A stretch of DNA of 64,000 bases from Marinomonas sp. THO17 (GCF_040436405.1 NZ_AP031575.1:2560501-2624500), one strand, 5' to 3'; shown: positions 1 through 9,413, counted from the stretch's first letter. Numbers and translations are program-made. Notes: generated by a model not told the origin, from the letters alone.

Positions 1-808
1 CAATCGATACAGGCAAAGGCGGTTCGTTGTAATCAATTAAGATAGCCTTCAGTAACTGTTTATCTAATTCCTCACCTATTTGATAAGACATCAATTGCGT
101 AATGCCAAGCCCTAACACAGCAGCCTTAATAGCAGACGCATTCTGGTTGCAATACATTCTAGGAGTAAGTTTTACAATCTCTTGCTTACCATTTTTCATA
201 AATTTCCAAGATCGAGAATGGTTCTGGTTTGCTGGAAGTATAATTTGATGTTTCGTTAATTCACTGGGGTGTACAGGTATTCCGTGCTGACGAAAATAGT
301 CAGGTGCACCACAAACCATCTTTCTTACAGAACCCACTTTGGTTGCATAAAGATTAGAATCTTTGAGATTGTCAATTCGGATGGCAACGTCAATCTCTTC
401 TTCCAGCAAATTGGTGATTCGATCATAAAATACCGCCTTTACTGAGACATTGGGATGTAACCTAAGGTATTCATTGATAATAGGAATAATGTGTTTTTCG
501 CCAAATAAGACTGGGGCAGTGATAGTGAGAATGCCACTGGGCTTAATTTGTATGCCTCGCACCGTATCTTCAGCTTCTGCAAGTCGCTCCAGTATTTGTT
601 GAGTATCATGGAAAAACTTTTCCCCAGATTCGGTTAATCGAACAGTGCGCGTTGTTCGATTAAAAAGCTTAACGCCTAACTGACCTTCTAATTCTGCAAT
701 GGCTCTTGTGGTGGTTGGTGCTGTGATACCGAGTATCTCGCTGGCAGCGGTAAAGCTTTGTTGCTTTGCCACCTCAACAAACACTTGCATGGTATGAAAC
801 TTGTCCAT
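1..808 (-). CDS. LysR-family transcriptional regulator (3' end cut by window edge)
   Basis: Partial gene; about 269 codons are visible from an ATG at 808 and the C-terminus lies beyond base 1. The N-terminal 60 residues form the LysR winged helix-turn-helix (start MDKFHTMQVFVEVAKQQSF, then an AASEILGIT recognition-helix region). The LTESGEKFF segment common to the family follows, then a periplasmic-binding-protein-like effector domain. It faces the glutathione S-transferase gene across a 378-base spacer, the usual LysR arrangement, so it probably controls the GST/split-barrel pair and itself. The effector is unknown. Family call is firm; the target is inference. Confidence 0.9.
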   Translation of the reverse strand, partial: MDKFHTMQVFVEVAKQQSFTAASEILGITAPTTTRAIAELEGQLGVKLFNRTTRTVRLTESGEKFFHDTQQILERLAEAEDTVRGIQIKPSGILTITAPVLFGEKHIIPIINEYLRLHPNVSVKAVFYDRITNLLEEEIDVAIRIDNLKDSNLYATKVGSVRKMVCGAPDYFRQHGIPVHPSELTKHQIILPANQNHSRSWKFMKNGKQEIVKLTPRMYCNQNASAIKAAVLGLGITQLMSYQIGEELDKQLLKAILIDYNEPPLPVSI

Positions 809-1186
809 TTGTACACCACTATTGCGAGTTGTGAAATAAACTATTGTGGATTCTTTTAATTATTATCCAAAACGATAGCTGTATATTGGCTTACAAGGGT
901 CAGATTATCAATTCGAAACGACATCGTCTCTCAATGAAATAATTCGTTAAGGAAGATACTTAATTTCCATTGACTGAAAATGGCTTTACTTATGTTAATA
1001 AAAAAATGTTTCGGCTTGAAAGTTTTTATCTAGTGCCTGCGCATTAACATAAGGAGATATTGGATAGATTAGAAAGTTTTATTTAGATGGTCATTGGCGT
1101 TTTAGCCAATAGCCATCGTGAGTAGAAAAGCTTGGAGTTTAAGCTCTTTTTATTTTTTTACGCATTATAAACAAGGAGAATCGACC
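809..1186. other. Divergent regulatory region between LysR and GST genes
   Basis: A 378-base spacer with no convincing gene. It is AT-rich and should hold both divergent promoters and the LysR binding site, but I could not fix a single box with confidence. The clearest structure is a hairpin at 1087-1116: outer arms ATGG/CCAT, a two-base symmetric internal loop, inner arms ATTGGC/GCCAAT and a six-base loop. It lies about 70 bases before the GST start and has no T-run, so it is a leader structure or operator rather than a terminator. Confidence 0.5.
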
Positions 1187-1831
1187 ATGAATCCGAAATT
1201 TCTAACGCAAAGTTCACCGGTTAAATTGTACCGGCATCCAATTTCAGGTCATTGCCATCGTGTTGAATTAATGTTGTCGTTTTTGGATATTCCTTATGAA
1301 ACCATTGATTTGGATTTGCTTAAGGGAGAGCACAAAGCGCCTGAATATTTAAAAATAAGTCCATTTGGCCAAGTGCCCGCTATTGATGACAATGGTGTGA
1401 TTTTATCTGATTCAAACGCCATTCTGATTTATTTAGAGAAAAAATACAGTGATGGCTATGATTGGTATCCACAGGACCCTATAAAAGCCGCTGAAGTTCA
1501 ACGCTGGTTGTCAGTCGCGGCTGGTGAAATTGCATATGGCCCCTGTGCTGTACGCTTAGTCAAAGTGTTTGGCGTTGAGCTTGATTATGATGTTGCTAAG
1601 CAAAAAACCATTGCTCTGTTTGATGTATTAGAACCGCTTCTAAATTCTCGTCACTATCTTGCTGGCGATGCTATTACACTCGCTGATGTGGCAGGTTACA
1701 GCTACATATCACACGTGCCCGAAGGTGGAGTGAGTTTGGCTGATTATCCGGCGATTCGAGCTTGGCTTGGACGTATAGAAGCTCATCCTCGCTTTGTTGG
1801 TATGAAACGCACGCCAGAGCCTACGGAATAA
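1187..1831 (+). CDS. Glutathione S-transferase family protein
   Basis: 214 residues, normal for a cytosolic bacterial GST. Residues about 10-88 form the thioredoxin-like domain (KLYRHPISGHCHRVELML at the start), with the glutathione-contacting DSNAILIYLEKKY segment near its end. A helical C-terminal domain follows, containing the ITLADVAGYSYI segment typical of GSTs. It would conjugate or reduce electrophiles with glutathione in the cytoplasm. The ATG at 1187 was chosen over upstream starts because AAGGAG at 1173-1178 is well spaced and the domain starts there. It is probably cotranscribed with the split-barrel gene 12 bases downstream. The substrate cannot be told from sequence. Confidence 0.9.
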   Translation: MNPKFLTQSSPVKLYRHPISGHCHRVELMLSFLDIPYETIDLDLLKGEHKAPEYLKISPFGQVPAIDDNGVILSDSNAILIYLEKKYSDGYDWYPQDPIKAAEVQRWLSVAAGEIAYGPCAVRLVKVFGVELDYDVAKQKTIALFDVLEPLLNSRHYLAGDAITLADVAGYSYISHVPEGGVSLADYPAIRAWLGRIEAHPRFVGMKRTPEPTE

Positions 1832-1843
1832 AAGTGTACTTAT

Positions 1844-2821
1844 ATGGATTCTAAAATGTCTCAGCCACAGCCTTCTCCGTTTCACCATGGTGAAACCACC
1901 ATCCAACAACGGGTTGGTGTGGCTGAAGCGGTAGTCCAAAGAAACGCCAGAATGATACGTTCAGAGTTGTTAGCTCAGCATAGAACTTTTTTTTCCAATC
2001 TGTCTATGCTGGTTGTTTGCATAACGGATCATGATGGCATGCCTTGGGCCATCCCTTTATTTGGCAATCCAGGTTTTATTCAATCACCTAGTGTCAATAA
2101 GCTTGAGATAATGGCTTTACCAACATTAGCTGAGTTACTAAAACTCGATTTTATGCCACACAAAAAAATAGGGTTGCTTGGCATAGAATTGCATACGCGT
2201 CGTCGTAATCGTGTGAATGGCACCATTCAAGCAATCGATATTAATGGCTTTTCAGTGTTGGTTGAGCAGAGTTTTGGCAATTGTCCCCAGTACATACAAA
2301 AGCGATCATTATCATGGGAAAATACTCATGCTAATCAAACAGATATAAATGATCTTTCTTTAAGTTCTAGGTTGTCCCCTGACGCTATCGATCTAATTCA
2401 AGTGGCAGATACTTTTTTTATTGGCTCTCGAAGCAAAAGCCTCTCCAGTGATAGTAAAGAGGGTTTGGATGTATCTCATAGAGGAGGGAAACCGGGTTTT
2501 GTAAAGCTTGAAGGCGATACTTTATGTTTTCCCGATTTCAAAGGTAACCGTTTCTACAATACCCTAGGCAATATTCAATCTGATGGGCGAGTCGGCTTGT
2601 TTTTTCCAGACTTTAAGAGTGGTAATACCGTATTTATGACTGGAACGGCTGATGTCATCTGGGACTCAAATACACTGGCAGAATTCGAGGGAGCAGAATC
2701 GATAGTGGCGATTCAAATCCACAGTAGTCTTTTTATTGAGCGTTTTCTGCCAATGCGAGGAGAGGTTGAAGAACCCTCTCCTTGGTTAAAGACGACAGGT
2801 ACTTGGAGTCAGTATGAATAA
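1844..2821 (+). CDS. Pyridoxamine 5'-phosphate oxidase-like (flavin split-barrel) protein
   Basis: 325 residues. The C-terminal half carries the split-barrel signature of putative PNPOx-family proteins: ADTFFIGSR at about 188, then GLDVSHRGGKPGFV, FPDFKGNRFYNTLGNI and VGLFFPDF. The N-terminal half (about 40-150) looks like a second, weaker barrel repeat. Such proteins bind FMN, FAD, haem or F420-like cofactors and act in redox or detoxification reactions; which one applies here is unknown. The start is uncertain: ATGs at 1844 and 1856 both lack a strong ribosome site. It follows the GST by 12 bases, so a small detoxification operon under the divergent LysR regulator is likely. Confidence 0.75.
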   Translation: MDSKMSQPQPSPFHHGETTIQQRVGVAEAVVQRNARMIRSELLAQHRTFFSNLSMLVVCITDHDGMPWAIPLFGNPGFIQSPSVNKLEIMALPTLAELLKLDFMPHKKIGLLGIELHTRRRNRVNGTIQAIDINGFSVLVEQSFGNCPQYIQKRSLSWENTHANQTDINDLSLSSRLSPDAIDLIQVADTFFIGSRSKSLSSDSKEGLDVSHRGGKPGFVKLEGDTLCFPDFKGNRFYNTLGNIQSDGRVGLFFPDFKSGNTVFMTGTADVIWDSNTLAEFEGAESIVAIQIHSSLFIERFLPMRGEVEEPSPWLKTTGTWSQYE

Positions 2822-2855
2822 TCAAAGACTCATGGACTCCTAGGTTTCAAATCGA

Positions 2856-2880
2856 AAGCGCAAGTAAAGTAAGTGCGCTT
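2856..2880. terminator. Hairpin between converging genes
   Basis: Arms AAGCGCA and TGCGCTT, seven base pairs with an 11-base loop, between the converging split-barrel gene and yicC. The following T-run is poor (TTAGCTT), so termination activity is only probable. Confidence 0.4.
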
Positions 2881-2936
2881 AGCTTAAATTAATATGCCTT
2901 AGGCGGTGAATTTGATCATGAAGCCCATGTTGGTTA

Positions 2937-3803
2937 TTACTCAATATTCTGAATCTGTTCTCTCATTTGTTCAATCAATACCTTCAATTCCACCGCACTT
3001 TGGGTGGTTTCCACCACAATGGATTTAGACGATAGTGTGTTGGCTTCACGGTTGAGTTCTTGCATTAGGAAGTCGAGGCGGCGGCCAATGGGGCCTTTTT
3101 GTTTTAGCTGACGACGGACTTCTTTGGTGTGGGTGACAAGGCGATCCAGTTCCTCGGCCACGTCGGCTTTTTGTGCCAAGAGGACGATTTCTGCTTCTAC
3201 GCGCATTGGGTCGAGTTCGACTTTGGCGGCTTCCAGTTTGTCGATTAGGTTTTGCTTTTGTGCGGCAATGATGCCGGGGAGTTGGCTTTGTACTTCGGCA
3301 ACTATGGCATCAATGCTATCAAGACGTTGCTCTATGATGGCGACCAATTGCTCACCTTCGCGCAAACGCATTTGAATGAGTTCGTCTACGGCTTTTGCGA
3401 AAAGTTCTACCACGGCTTTTTTGATGGTATCGGCGTCTTCGCTGGTGTCACTTAAGATGCCCGGCCATTGTAGTATGTGCAATGGCGATGGGGTTTTGAT
3501 GCCATCAAACCAAGTGCCCAGTTGTTGAATGGCGTTGGCTAAGGCTTGGGCGTTATCTGGATTGATGGTTAAGCTGGTGGCTGCTTTGTCGACCGCTTGG
3601 AAGCGCAGTTGGCATTCCAGTTTGCCGCGATTGAGTTTTTTTCTTAACAGGTCGCGGAAGGAAAACTCTAATTCACGAAAGCTTTCTGGTAAGCGGAAGT
3701 TAGGTTCTAAATAGCGTTGGTTTACTGAGCGAACTTCCCAACTGATGGTGCCCCAGTCGTAGCTGGCTTCTTGGCGTGAGAAGGCGGTCATGCTTGCTGT
3801 CAT
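2937..3803 (-). CDS. yicC: YicC family endoribonuclease
   Basis: 288 residues, the usual YicC length. The N-terminus matches the family: MTASMTAFSR, then SWEVRSVNQRYLEPNFRLPE at about 22-41. The C-terminal domain ends in GPIGRRLDFLMQELNREANT and SIVVETTQSAVELKVLIEQM, the best conserved segment. The family consists of metal-dependent RNases acting on structured RNAs; in E. coli YicC promotes decay of the small RNA RyhB. It is transcribed divergently from rph (RNase PH), the common neighbour in gammaproteobacteria, which places two RNA-processing genes back to back. Confidence 0.93.
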   Translation of the reverse strand: MTASMTAFSRQEASYDWGTISWEVRSVNQRYLEPNFRLPESFRELEFSFRDLLRKKLNRGKLECQLRFQAVDKAATSLTINPDNAQALANAIQQLGTWFDGIKTPSPLHILQWPGILSDTSEDADTIKKAVVELFAKAVDELIQMRLREGEQLVAIIEQRLDSIDAIVAEVQSQLPGIIAAQKQNLIDKLEAAKVELDPMRVEAEIVLLAQKADVAEELDRLVTHTKEVRRQLKQKGPIGRRLDFLMQELNREANTLSSKSIVVETTQSAVELKVLIEQMREQIQNIE

Positions 3804-3948
3804 TTTATCTACCTAGGTTAAGAAAAAGTGGCGTTATTGTAACTTAAGCTATATCAAGACGACAGTTTCCCCATTCTGAGGGGGTATTTTTATTTAGGTT
3901 CGCTATAATTGCCGCTTTAGAAAAGATTAATCAACAGAGAGAGCTAGT

Positions 3949-4674
3949 ATGCGTCCAAGTGGAAGAGCCCTTGATCAGTTACGTCCCCTTAAAATCACTC
4001 GAAATTTCACCAAACATGCCGAAGGTTCTGTATTAATTGAATGCGGTGACACTAAAGTTATTTGTACGGCGACCGTTGTGCCGGGTGTACCGCGTTTTTT
4101 AAAAGGCAAAGGTCAGGGATGGATCACCGCAGAATACGGTATGTTACCGCGTTCTACGGGCAGTCGTATGGATCGTGAAGCGGCACGTGGTAAACAAGGT
4201 GGCCGCACGGTTGAAATTCAACGCTTAATTGGTCGTTCCTTGCGTGCTGCGGTGGATTTGAAGAAGTTAGGTGAAAATACCATCACTATTGATTGTGACG
4301 TGATTCAAGCCGATGGCGGCACGCGTACTGCTTCTATCACAGGTGGTTTTGTGGCGCTGGCAGACGCAATGCGTTATCTGGTAGAAAATAAGAAAATCAA
4401 AGAAAACCCGATTGTGTCGCAGATTGCTGCCATTTCTGTTGGTGTGTACAAGGGCTCTCCTGTACTGGATTTGGATTATCCAGAAGACTCTAATGCCGAA
4501 ACGGACATGAATGTGATCATGAATGACAAGGGTGGTTTTATTGAAATTCAGGGAACAGCCGAAGGCGAAGCCTTTGGCGATGAACACATGATGGGCATGC
4601 TAGCGGTGGCTCGCAAAGGCATCGCAGAAATCATCGACCTGCAGCGTGCGGCCCTGTTCGAAAATAAGGCTTAA
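3949..4674 (+). CDS. rph: Ribonuclease PH
   Basis: 241 residues, full length. The phosphorolytic 3'-to-5' exoribonuclease trims tRNA 3' ends using inorganic phosphate. Seen: [20 protein letters not shown] at the N-terminus, the [15 protein letters not shown] segment (about 64-78), the [19 protein letters not shown] segment, and [26 protein letters not shown] core around 120-145 that carries the phosphate and metal site. A good -10 box (TATAAT, 3904-3909) lies upstream with a weak -35. A strong terminator follows at 4717-4752, so it appears monocistronic. Confidence 0.97.
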   Translation: MRPSGRALDQLRPLKITRNFTKHAEGSVLIECGDTKVICTATVVPGVPRFLKGKGQGWITAEYGMLPRSTGSRMDREAARGKQGGRTVEIQRLIGRSLRAAVDLKKLGENTITIDCDVIQADGGTRTASITGGFVALADAMRYLVENKKIKENPIVSQIAAISVGVYKGSPVLDLDYPEDSNAETDMNVIMNDKGGFIEIQGTAEGEAFGDEHMMGMLAVARKGIAEIIDLQRAALFENKA

Positions 4675-4716
4675 AAAAATAAGAACTTGAGAAATAAGTT
4701 CTTATTCGTAATAGAA

Positions 4717-4752
4717 AACCTGACCATCAAATAGGGCGGTCAGGTTTTTTTT
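4717..4752 (+). terminator. Intrinsic terminator of rph
   Basis: Nine-base-pair stem AACCTGACC/GGTCAGGTT with a 12-base loop, running into eight T residues. Confidence 0.88.
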
Positions 4753-4880
4753 GGCTCTGAAATCTGTTTAAACAAGAAGGTTATGGCGTTAATTGTTAGT
4801 CATTGTGGGTGTTTTTGCACCTTACATAACAAACCTTCTCTGCGATCATCTGATGACAATAACAATAAAGGAGAAGGCTA

Positions 4881-5387
4881 GTGAAGAAAATGTTAACCAT
4901 GGGTGTATCCGTAATGCTGCTCAGTGGCGCCTTGCAGGCGGCCAATTTAGAGGGTAAATGGCAGCTACAAGATGCCGCCAATACGCAAGCAAAGTTGGAT
5001 GAAGCGGTTGAAAATGTGGTGCAAGAAATGAATTTCTTCATCCGCGCTTTGGCAAGACCTGTATTGAAAAAGCAAACGCAAATTTGTCAGCAATGGCTTT
5101 TGGCTAAGCAAGCAGGGGAGTTTTCTTGGCAATGTGATCAAGAAGAAGCCGATAGCATTCCTTTGACCGCCAAGGGTGAAGTCTTTAAGACAGATGAAGA
5201 AGACATTGAAATTTCTGGTACTTTTACTGAAACCGCACAAGCCATTGTGGTTGTCGTGGAATCTGAGCGCGGTAAACGTACCAATACTTGGCAGAAAATG
5301 TCAGATAATGAGCTAAGATACACGGTAAAGTTAGAGTCTGAAAAGTTACCAACGCCATTAACTTGGACATTAATCTACCAGCGTTAA
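4881..5387 (+). CDS. Small exported protein of unknown function
   Basis: 168 residues from a GTG start at 4881, preceded by AAGGAGAAGG at 4868-4877 with good spacing; the nearest ATG (4890) would cut into the signal peptide. Residues 1-20 form a typical Sec signal peptide (basic start, hydrophobic MLTMGVSVMLLSG, cleavage after LQA). The mature part begins with ANLEGKWQLQD, like small periplasmic proteins that open with a lipocalin-like strand. Two cysteines (QICQQW and FSWQCDQ) are close enough for a disulfide. I do not recognise the family. Flanked by terminators, it is probably transcribed alone. Confidence 0.7.
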   Translation: MKKMLTMGVSVMLLSGALQAANLEGKWQLQDAANTQAKLDEAVENVVQEMNFFIRALARPVLKKQTQICQQWLLAKQAGEFSWQCDQEEADSIPLTAKGEVFKTDEEDIEISGTFTETAQAIVVVVESERGKRTNTWQKMSDNELRYTVKLESEKLPTPLTWTLIYQR

Positions 5388-5420
5388 GTCCATAAAACTT
5401 TTTTCACAGAGAACAAAAAA

Positions 5421-5449
5421 ATGCCCCGCAAGCTGAGCTTGCGGGGCAT
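5421..5449. terminator. Bidirectional terminator between exported protein and ushA
   Basis: Thirteen-base-pair stem ATGCCCCGCAAGC/GCTTGCGGGGCAT with a three-base TGA loop. Seven A residues on the left give a strong T-run for the minus strand (end of ushA); TTTT on the right serves the plus strand. Confidence 0.88.
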
Positions 5450-5481
5450 TTTACTATAGGGTTGATTTATGTGCCGTTTGA

Positions 5482-7089
5482 TTAGCGTTTAACATCACCT
5501 TTTGGTGCGAAGTTAGCCACATCAAGAGGGGCGTTGTTTTGCACGTATTCAACCAAGACATCAGCGTCAACATAACCTGAGTTCACGTAGTTAGCGTGAT
5601 CGATCACTTTCGGATAACCGTCACCACCAGTTGCCACGTAGCTGTTGATCGCGATACGGTAGCTCTTAGCTGTGTTTAGTGGTTGACCGTTCACCAAGAT
5701 GCTGGTTGCTTTACCATCTTTCAACGTTAATGAAACACCATCGAATTGAGCGAAAGCCCCTGTACCAGCTTGTTTGCTTGCCACAGCGGATAAGTAGTCA
5801 GTCAATTCGGCTGCAGAAAGGTCAACATAAGAAATGGCGTTACCGAAAGGTTGTACCTTAAGTACGCTCTTATAAGTGATGACGCCCGCTTCCATGTTGT
5901 CACGGATACCACCAGAATTCATGATACCAATGTCAGCGTTTACTTTTTCTTTCATGGCGCGGGCAATTAAGTTACCTAGGTTGGTTTCTTGGTTGCGAAC
6001 CACACTGCGTTCACCCACGAAGTCGCCGTTAGCGGAGCCAATTTCAATGTTTAGCTCTTCTTGACCTTTTTCTTGGAAAGGCGTCAACATAGCAAGCATT
6101 TCTGGATCTTGAGCTATCTCTTCTTCGATAAAGACGCGTTCCGTTTTGCCGTCAGCGGTTTTGACTTTTTTCTTCAAGTTGACAGGGATGAGTCGGTATT
6201 CAGACCATACTATGTCACCATTCTTGAAGACGAAATCGAGACGACCAACGTATTTGCCCCATTCGTGAGCTTGTAGAATAAGGGTGCCGTTTTGCTCATC
6301 TGGCTCGAATAATGGGTTTTGAGAGTGACCACCTACTACCACGTCAATACCCGGTACTGTTCGAGCTAGGGTCACATCACCAGGTGCGTTGCCGCCGTAG
6401 TTTCCATTGTTGTAATGACCCATGTGCGTGACAGCAATCACAATGTCGGCTTGTTTGCGTAATTTAGGCACTAATTTCTCTGCCACTTTAATGGGCGATT
6501 CAATCTTAATGCCCTCTAGGTATTCTGGGTTACCTAATTTAACGGTATCGTCCGTTGTTAACCCCATGACTGCTATTTTTAAATCATCCACTTGGAAGAT
6601 TTTGTAAGCGTCGAACAATGGCTTACCTGTTTTGGCATCCGTAATGTTTGCTGATAGGAAGGGAAACCCTGCCCATTCTTGCTGCTGTCTCAGTACGGAA
6701 AGCGGATTATCAAATTCATGATTACCCAATGCCATTGCATCGTATTGCAACATCTTCATGCCACGGAAATCTGGTTCAGCATCCTGTAGATCCGACTCAG
6801 GCACACCTGTGTTAATGTCACCGCCCGATAACAATAACGAGTTGCCATCGTCTAGGGCTACTTCCTCTCGAATGTTGTCGATGAGGGTTTTACGAGCGGC
6901 CATACCGTATTCGCCACGACTGTTTTGCCAAAAACGACCGTGATGGTCATTGGTGTGCAATATGGTGACTCGATATTCTTTATCTTCCTGCCAGCCAGGC
7001 TGTTTTGGTCCCATCATTGAACAGCCGGCAATGGCGATAACAAGACTAGAGACGGCAAGATGCGTCACAAAACGCGTCGTAGATTTCAT
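5482..7089 (-). CDS. ushA: UshA-like 5'-nucleotidase/UDP-sugar hydrolase, lipoprotein form
   Basis: 535 residues, close to E. coli UshA (550). The metallophosphoesterase domain carries LHTNDHHGRF (about 44-53), GGDINTGVPESD, GNHEFDN, THMGHY and VGGHSQ; the C-terminal substrate domain has NSGGIRD and TGGDGYP. It would hydrolyse extracellular nucleotides and UDP-sugars, releasing nucleosides and phosphate for uptake. Unlike the soluble E. coli enzyme, it has a lipobox (AIAGC, Cys23), so it is probably membrane-anchored as in Vibrio 5'-nucleotidases. Ser replaces the second residue of the usual NGGGIRD motif, a tolerated change in the family. Transcribed alone, ending at the bidirectional terminator. 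Confidence 0.93.
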   Translation of the reverse strand: MKSTTRFVTHLAVSSLVIAIAGCSMMGPKQPGWQEDKEYRVTILHTNDHHGRFWQNSRGEYGMAARKTLIDNIREEVALDDGNSLLLSGGDINTGVPESDLQDAEPDFRGMKMLQYDAMALGNHEFDNPLSVLRQQQEWAGFPFLSANITDAKTGKPLFDAYKIFQVDDLKIAVMGLTTDDTVKLGNPEYLEGIKIESPIKVAEKLVPKLRKQADIVIAVTHMGHYNNGNYGGNAPGDVTLARTVPGIDVVVGGHSQNPLFEPDEQNGTLILQAHEWGKYVGRLDFVFKNGDIVWSEYRLIPVNLKKKVKTADGKTERVFIEEEIAQDPEMLAMLTPFQEKGQEELNIEIGSANGDFVGERSVVRNQETNLGNLIARAMKEKVNADIGIMNSGGIRDNMEAGVITYKSVLKVQPFGNAISYVDLSAAELTDYLSAVASKQAGTGAFAQFDGVSLTLKDGKATSILVNGQPLNTAKSYRIAINSYVATGGDGYPKVIDHANYVNSGYVDADVLVEYVQNNAPLDVANFAPKGDVKR

Positions 7090-7263
7090 GCTATGAGATT
7101 CCTTGATTGTGATATTGAGTTTGGTCGAACAAATACATTAATCGAATGCATTTATGTAATAGCATTTCTGATCAATTATTACTGAAATGTATCTCATATT
7201 GGTGGCAAGTTCGAGGGATTAAGGAAAAAAGTTGACCTTTTGTACAGTTTTCAACCAAGCAGG

Positions 7264-7306
7264 CAAAAAAAAGCCCACTCAGCAAAGTAAAGCATCTGAG
7301 TGGGCT
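7264..7306 (-). terminator. Intrinsic terminator of the gts operon
   Basis: Eleven-base-pair stem AGCCCACTCAG/CTGAGTGGGCT with a 13-base loop, followed on the minus strand by eight T residues. It lies about 50 bases after the gtsD stop codon. Confidence 0.88.
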
Positions 7307-7354
7307 AAAAACGTTTTGTACAAAAACACAATGTGTCAGATAGTGCACATAACC

Positions 7355-8464
7355 TTATTGGTCTAGTCGTTTACCTGATTCAGCATCAAATACAACGGCT
7401 TTGGATGTATCGAACATCATTTCGATCACAGAGCCAGCGTTAGCAGGGTAAGCCGGATTGGAACGACAGTTGATCTCTGCATCACCAATACGGGTGATGA
7501 TCATGGTGTCGGCACCCATTGGCTCGGTTACTTCGACCTTGATGTCAGTGGTAGTAACAAAGTTCTGTCCCACCTTGTGTGGCTGAGGCTCGGTAATCAT
7601 TTCAGGACGCAGACCAAGCAAGACAGTTTGTCCAACCTGTTGAGCAAGTGCTTCTGGTTTCGGGAATGGCAAACTAACGCTAGAGTGGGTTGCCAGTTCC
7701 AACATGGGTGTGCCATCGACAGAGACCACTGTTGCTGGAATGAAGTTCATGGCGGGTGACCCCATGAAGCCGGCGACAAACAAGTTTGCTGGATTGTCGT
7801 AGATTTCCTGCGGTGTCCCAAGTTGTTGTACTTCACCATCTTTCATTACGGCAATGCGATCAGCCAAGGTCATGGCTTCGATCTGATCGTGGGTTACGTA
7901 AACTATGGTGGTGCCCAGCTTTTGGTGTAGCTTTTTGATTTCAGTACGCATTTCCACACGCAGCTTGGCGTCCAAGTTGGATAATGGTTCATCAAACAAG
8001 TAAAGCTGCGGACGACGAGCCAAAGCACGTCCCATGGCAACACGCTGACGCTGACCACCAGACAATTGAGCCGGTTTGCGATCCAACAAGTGGTTGATTT
8101 GTAGCAATTCTGCGACACGTTGTACTTCAATATCACGCTCTTCTTTTGGCACTTTGCGCATTTCCAAGCCAAAGGAAATATTTTGCGCCACTGTCATGTT
8201 CGGATACAAGGCGTAAGACTGGAACACCATAGCGATGTCACGATCTTTCGGGCTGGTGTAAGTTACATCGTTATCGGCAATCAGAATGCGGCCTTCTGAC
8301 ACCTCTTCTAGGCCCGCGATGGAATTCATCAGAGTGGATTTACCACAGCCTGAAGGGCCAACTAGGATAAGAAACTCGCCCGCTTCGATGGAAATATTAA
8401 TGCCTTTCAGTACTTCTGTCGTACCGTAGCGTTTCTTCACATTATCAATGACTAAATTTGCCAT
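7355..8464 (-). CDS. gtsD: Sugar ABC transporter ATP-binding protein (glucose/mannose type)
   Basis: 369 residues, MalK/UgpC class. Walker A GPSGCGKST (about 38-46), Q-loop FQSYALYPN, signature LSGGQRQRVAMGRAL, Walker B LYLFDEPLSNLD and switch His in YVTHDQ are all present. A C-terminal regulatory OB-type domain (about 240-369) contains the GLRPE segment. The start at 8464 (MANLVIDNVKK) follows GGAG at proper spacing; an upstream ATG would add ten unrelated residues. Last gene of the gts operon, it energises uptake with GtsB and GtsC. The sugar is inferred from GtsA similarity and synteny. Confidence 0.92.
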   Translation of the reverse strand: MANLVIDNVKKRYGTTEVLKGINISIEAGEFLILVGPSGCGKSTLMNSIAGLEEVSEGRILIADNDVTYTSPKDRDIAMVFQSYALYPNMTVAQNISFGLEMRKVPKEERDIEVQRVAELLQINHLLDRKPAQLSGGQRQRVAMGRALARRPQLYLFDEPLSNLDAKLRVEMRTEIKKLHQKLGTTIVYVTHDQIEAMTLADRIAVMKDGEVQQLGTPQEIYDNPANLFVAGFMGSPAMNFIPATVVSVDGTPMLELATHSSVSLPFPKPEALAQQVGQTVLLGLRPEMITEPQPHKVGQNFVTTTDIKVEVTEPMGADTMIITRIGDAEINCRSNPAYPANAGSVIEMMFDTSKAVVFDAESGKRLDQ

Positions 8465-8528
8465 GTTATTACTCCAAAATAGTATCTCACCCATGCCTTA
8501 CAAGCTTGAGTGTTCAATGCCGAAGGCC

Positions 8529-9413
8529 TTAGCCCTTCACGGCACCAGCTGTTAGACCGCGGACGAAATATTTACCTGCAAGCACATAGACCGCCAAAGT
8601 GGGTAGTGCGGCTATGATGGCTGCGGCCATGTCCACGTTATATTCTTTACCACCAAAGCTGGTATTAACTAGGTTGTTCAAGGCCACGGTGACAGGCTGA
8701 GTGTCAAAGCCAGAGAAGGCCACACCGAACAAGAAGTCATTCCAAATCTGGGTAAACTGCCAAATAACCGTGACCACAATGATGGGTACAGACAAAGGCA
8801 GAATGATGCGATAGAAGATGGTGAAGAAGCCGGCGCCATCAAGACGTGCTGCTTTCACTAATTCTCCCGGAATTGCTTGATAGAAGTTACGGAAAAACAG
8901 TGTGGTGAAGGCCACACCATAGACCACGTGAACAAAGACTAGGCCTGTGGTGGTATTAGCAATACCCAACCAGCCAAGTGTGCGTGCCATAGGTAACAGT
9001 ATGACTTGGAAAGGAATGAAACAACCTACTAGCAAAGCAGCAAAGAAGAAGTCACTGCCACGGAATTTCCACATGGAAATGACATAACCATTAATGGCGC
9101 CGAGTAGGGTCGAAATCGCCACGGCAGGCAAGACGATCTGGAAAGAATTCAAAAAGTAGGGTGAAATGCCTGCACAGTTGTTACCAGTACAAGCGCTGCC
9201 CCAGGCTTTACTCCAAGCACTTAAGTCGAGACTACCAGGGAGTGATAACAATGTGCCCGTACGGATTTCTTCCACATCTTTTAGTGAGGTTAACAACATC
9301 ACCAAGAAAGGCATCAGATAAACGGCAGCCATGATCAGCAAAACCGCATACAGAGCAAAACGTAAAGCCTTTTCTATCCAAGTTGTTTGGCGGCCAGTAG
9401 AAGCATTACTCAT
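8529..9413 (-). CDS. gtsC: Sugar ABC transporter permease GtsC (MalG type)
   Basis: 294 residues with six predicted membrane segments, the first at about 17-38. The EAA-loop that docks the ATPase is visible as GELVKAARLDGAGFFTIFYRI followed by ILPLS (about 185-210). The C-terminus ends YFVRGLTAGAVKG, typical of MalG-like subunits. The region after the first membrane segment contains a two-cysteine CTGNNC stretch that could be periplasmic. It overlaps the upstream permease gene by eight bases, which suggests coupled translation and a GtsB-GtsC heterodimer. Confidence 0.9.
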   Translation of the reverse strand: MSNASTGRQTTWIEKALRFALYAVLLIMAAVYLMPFLVMLLTSLKDVEEIRTGTLLSLPGSLDLSAWSKAWGSACTGNNCAGISPYFLNSFQIVLPAVAISTLLGAINGYVISMWKFRGSDFFFAALLVGCFIPFQVILLPMARTLGWLGIANTTTGLVFVHVVYGVAFTTLFFRNFYQAIPGELVKAARLDGAGFFTIFYRIILPLSVPIIVVTVIWQFTQIWNDFLFGVAFSGFDTQPVTVALNNLVNTSFGGKEYNVDMAAAIIAALPTLAVYVLAGKYFVRGLTAGAVKG

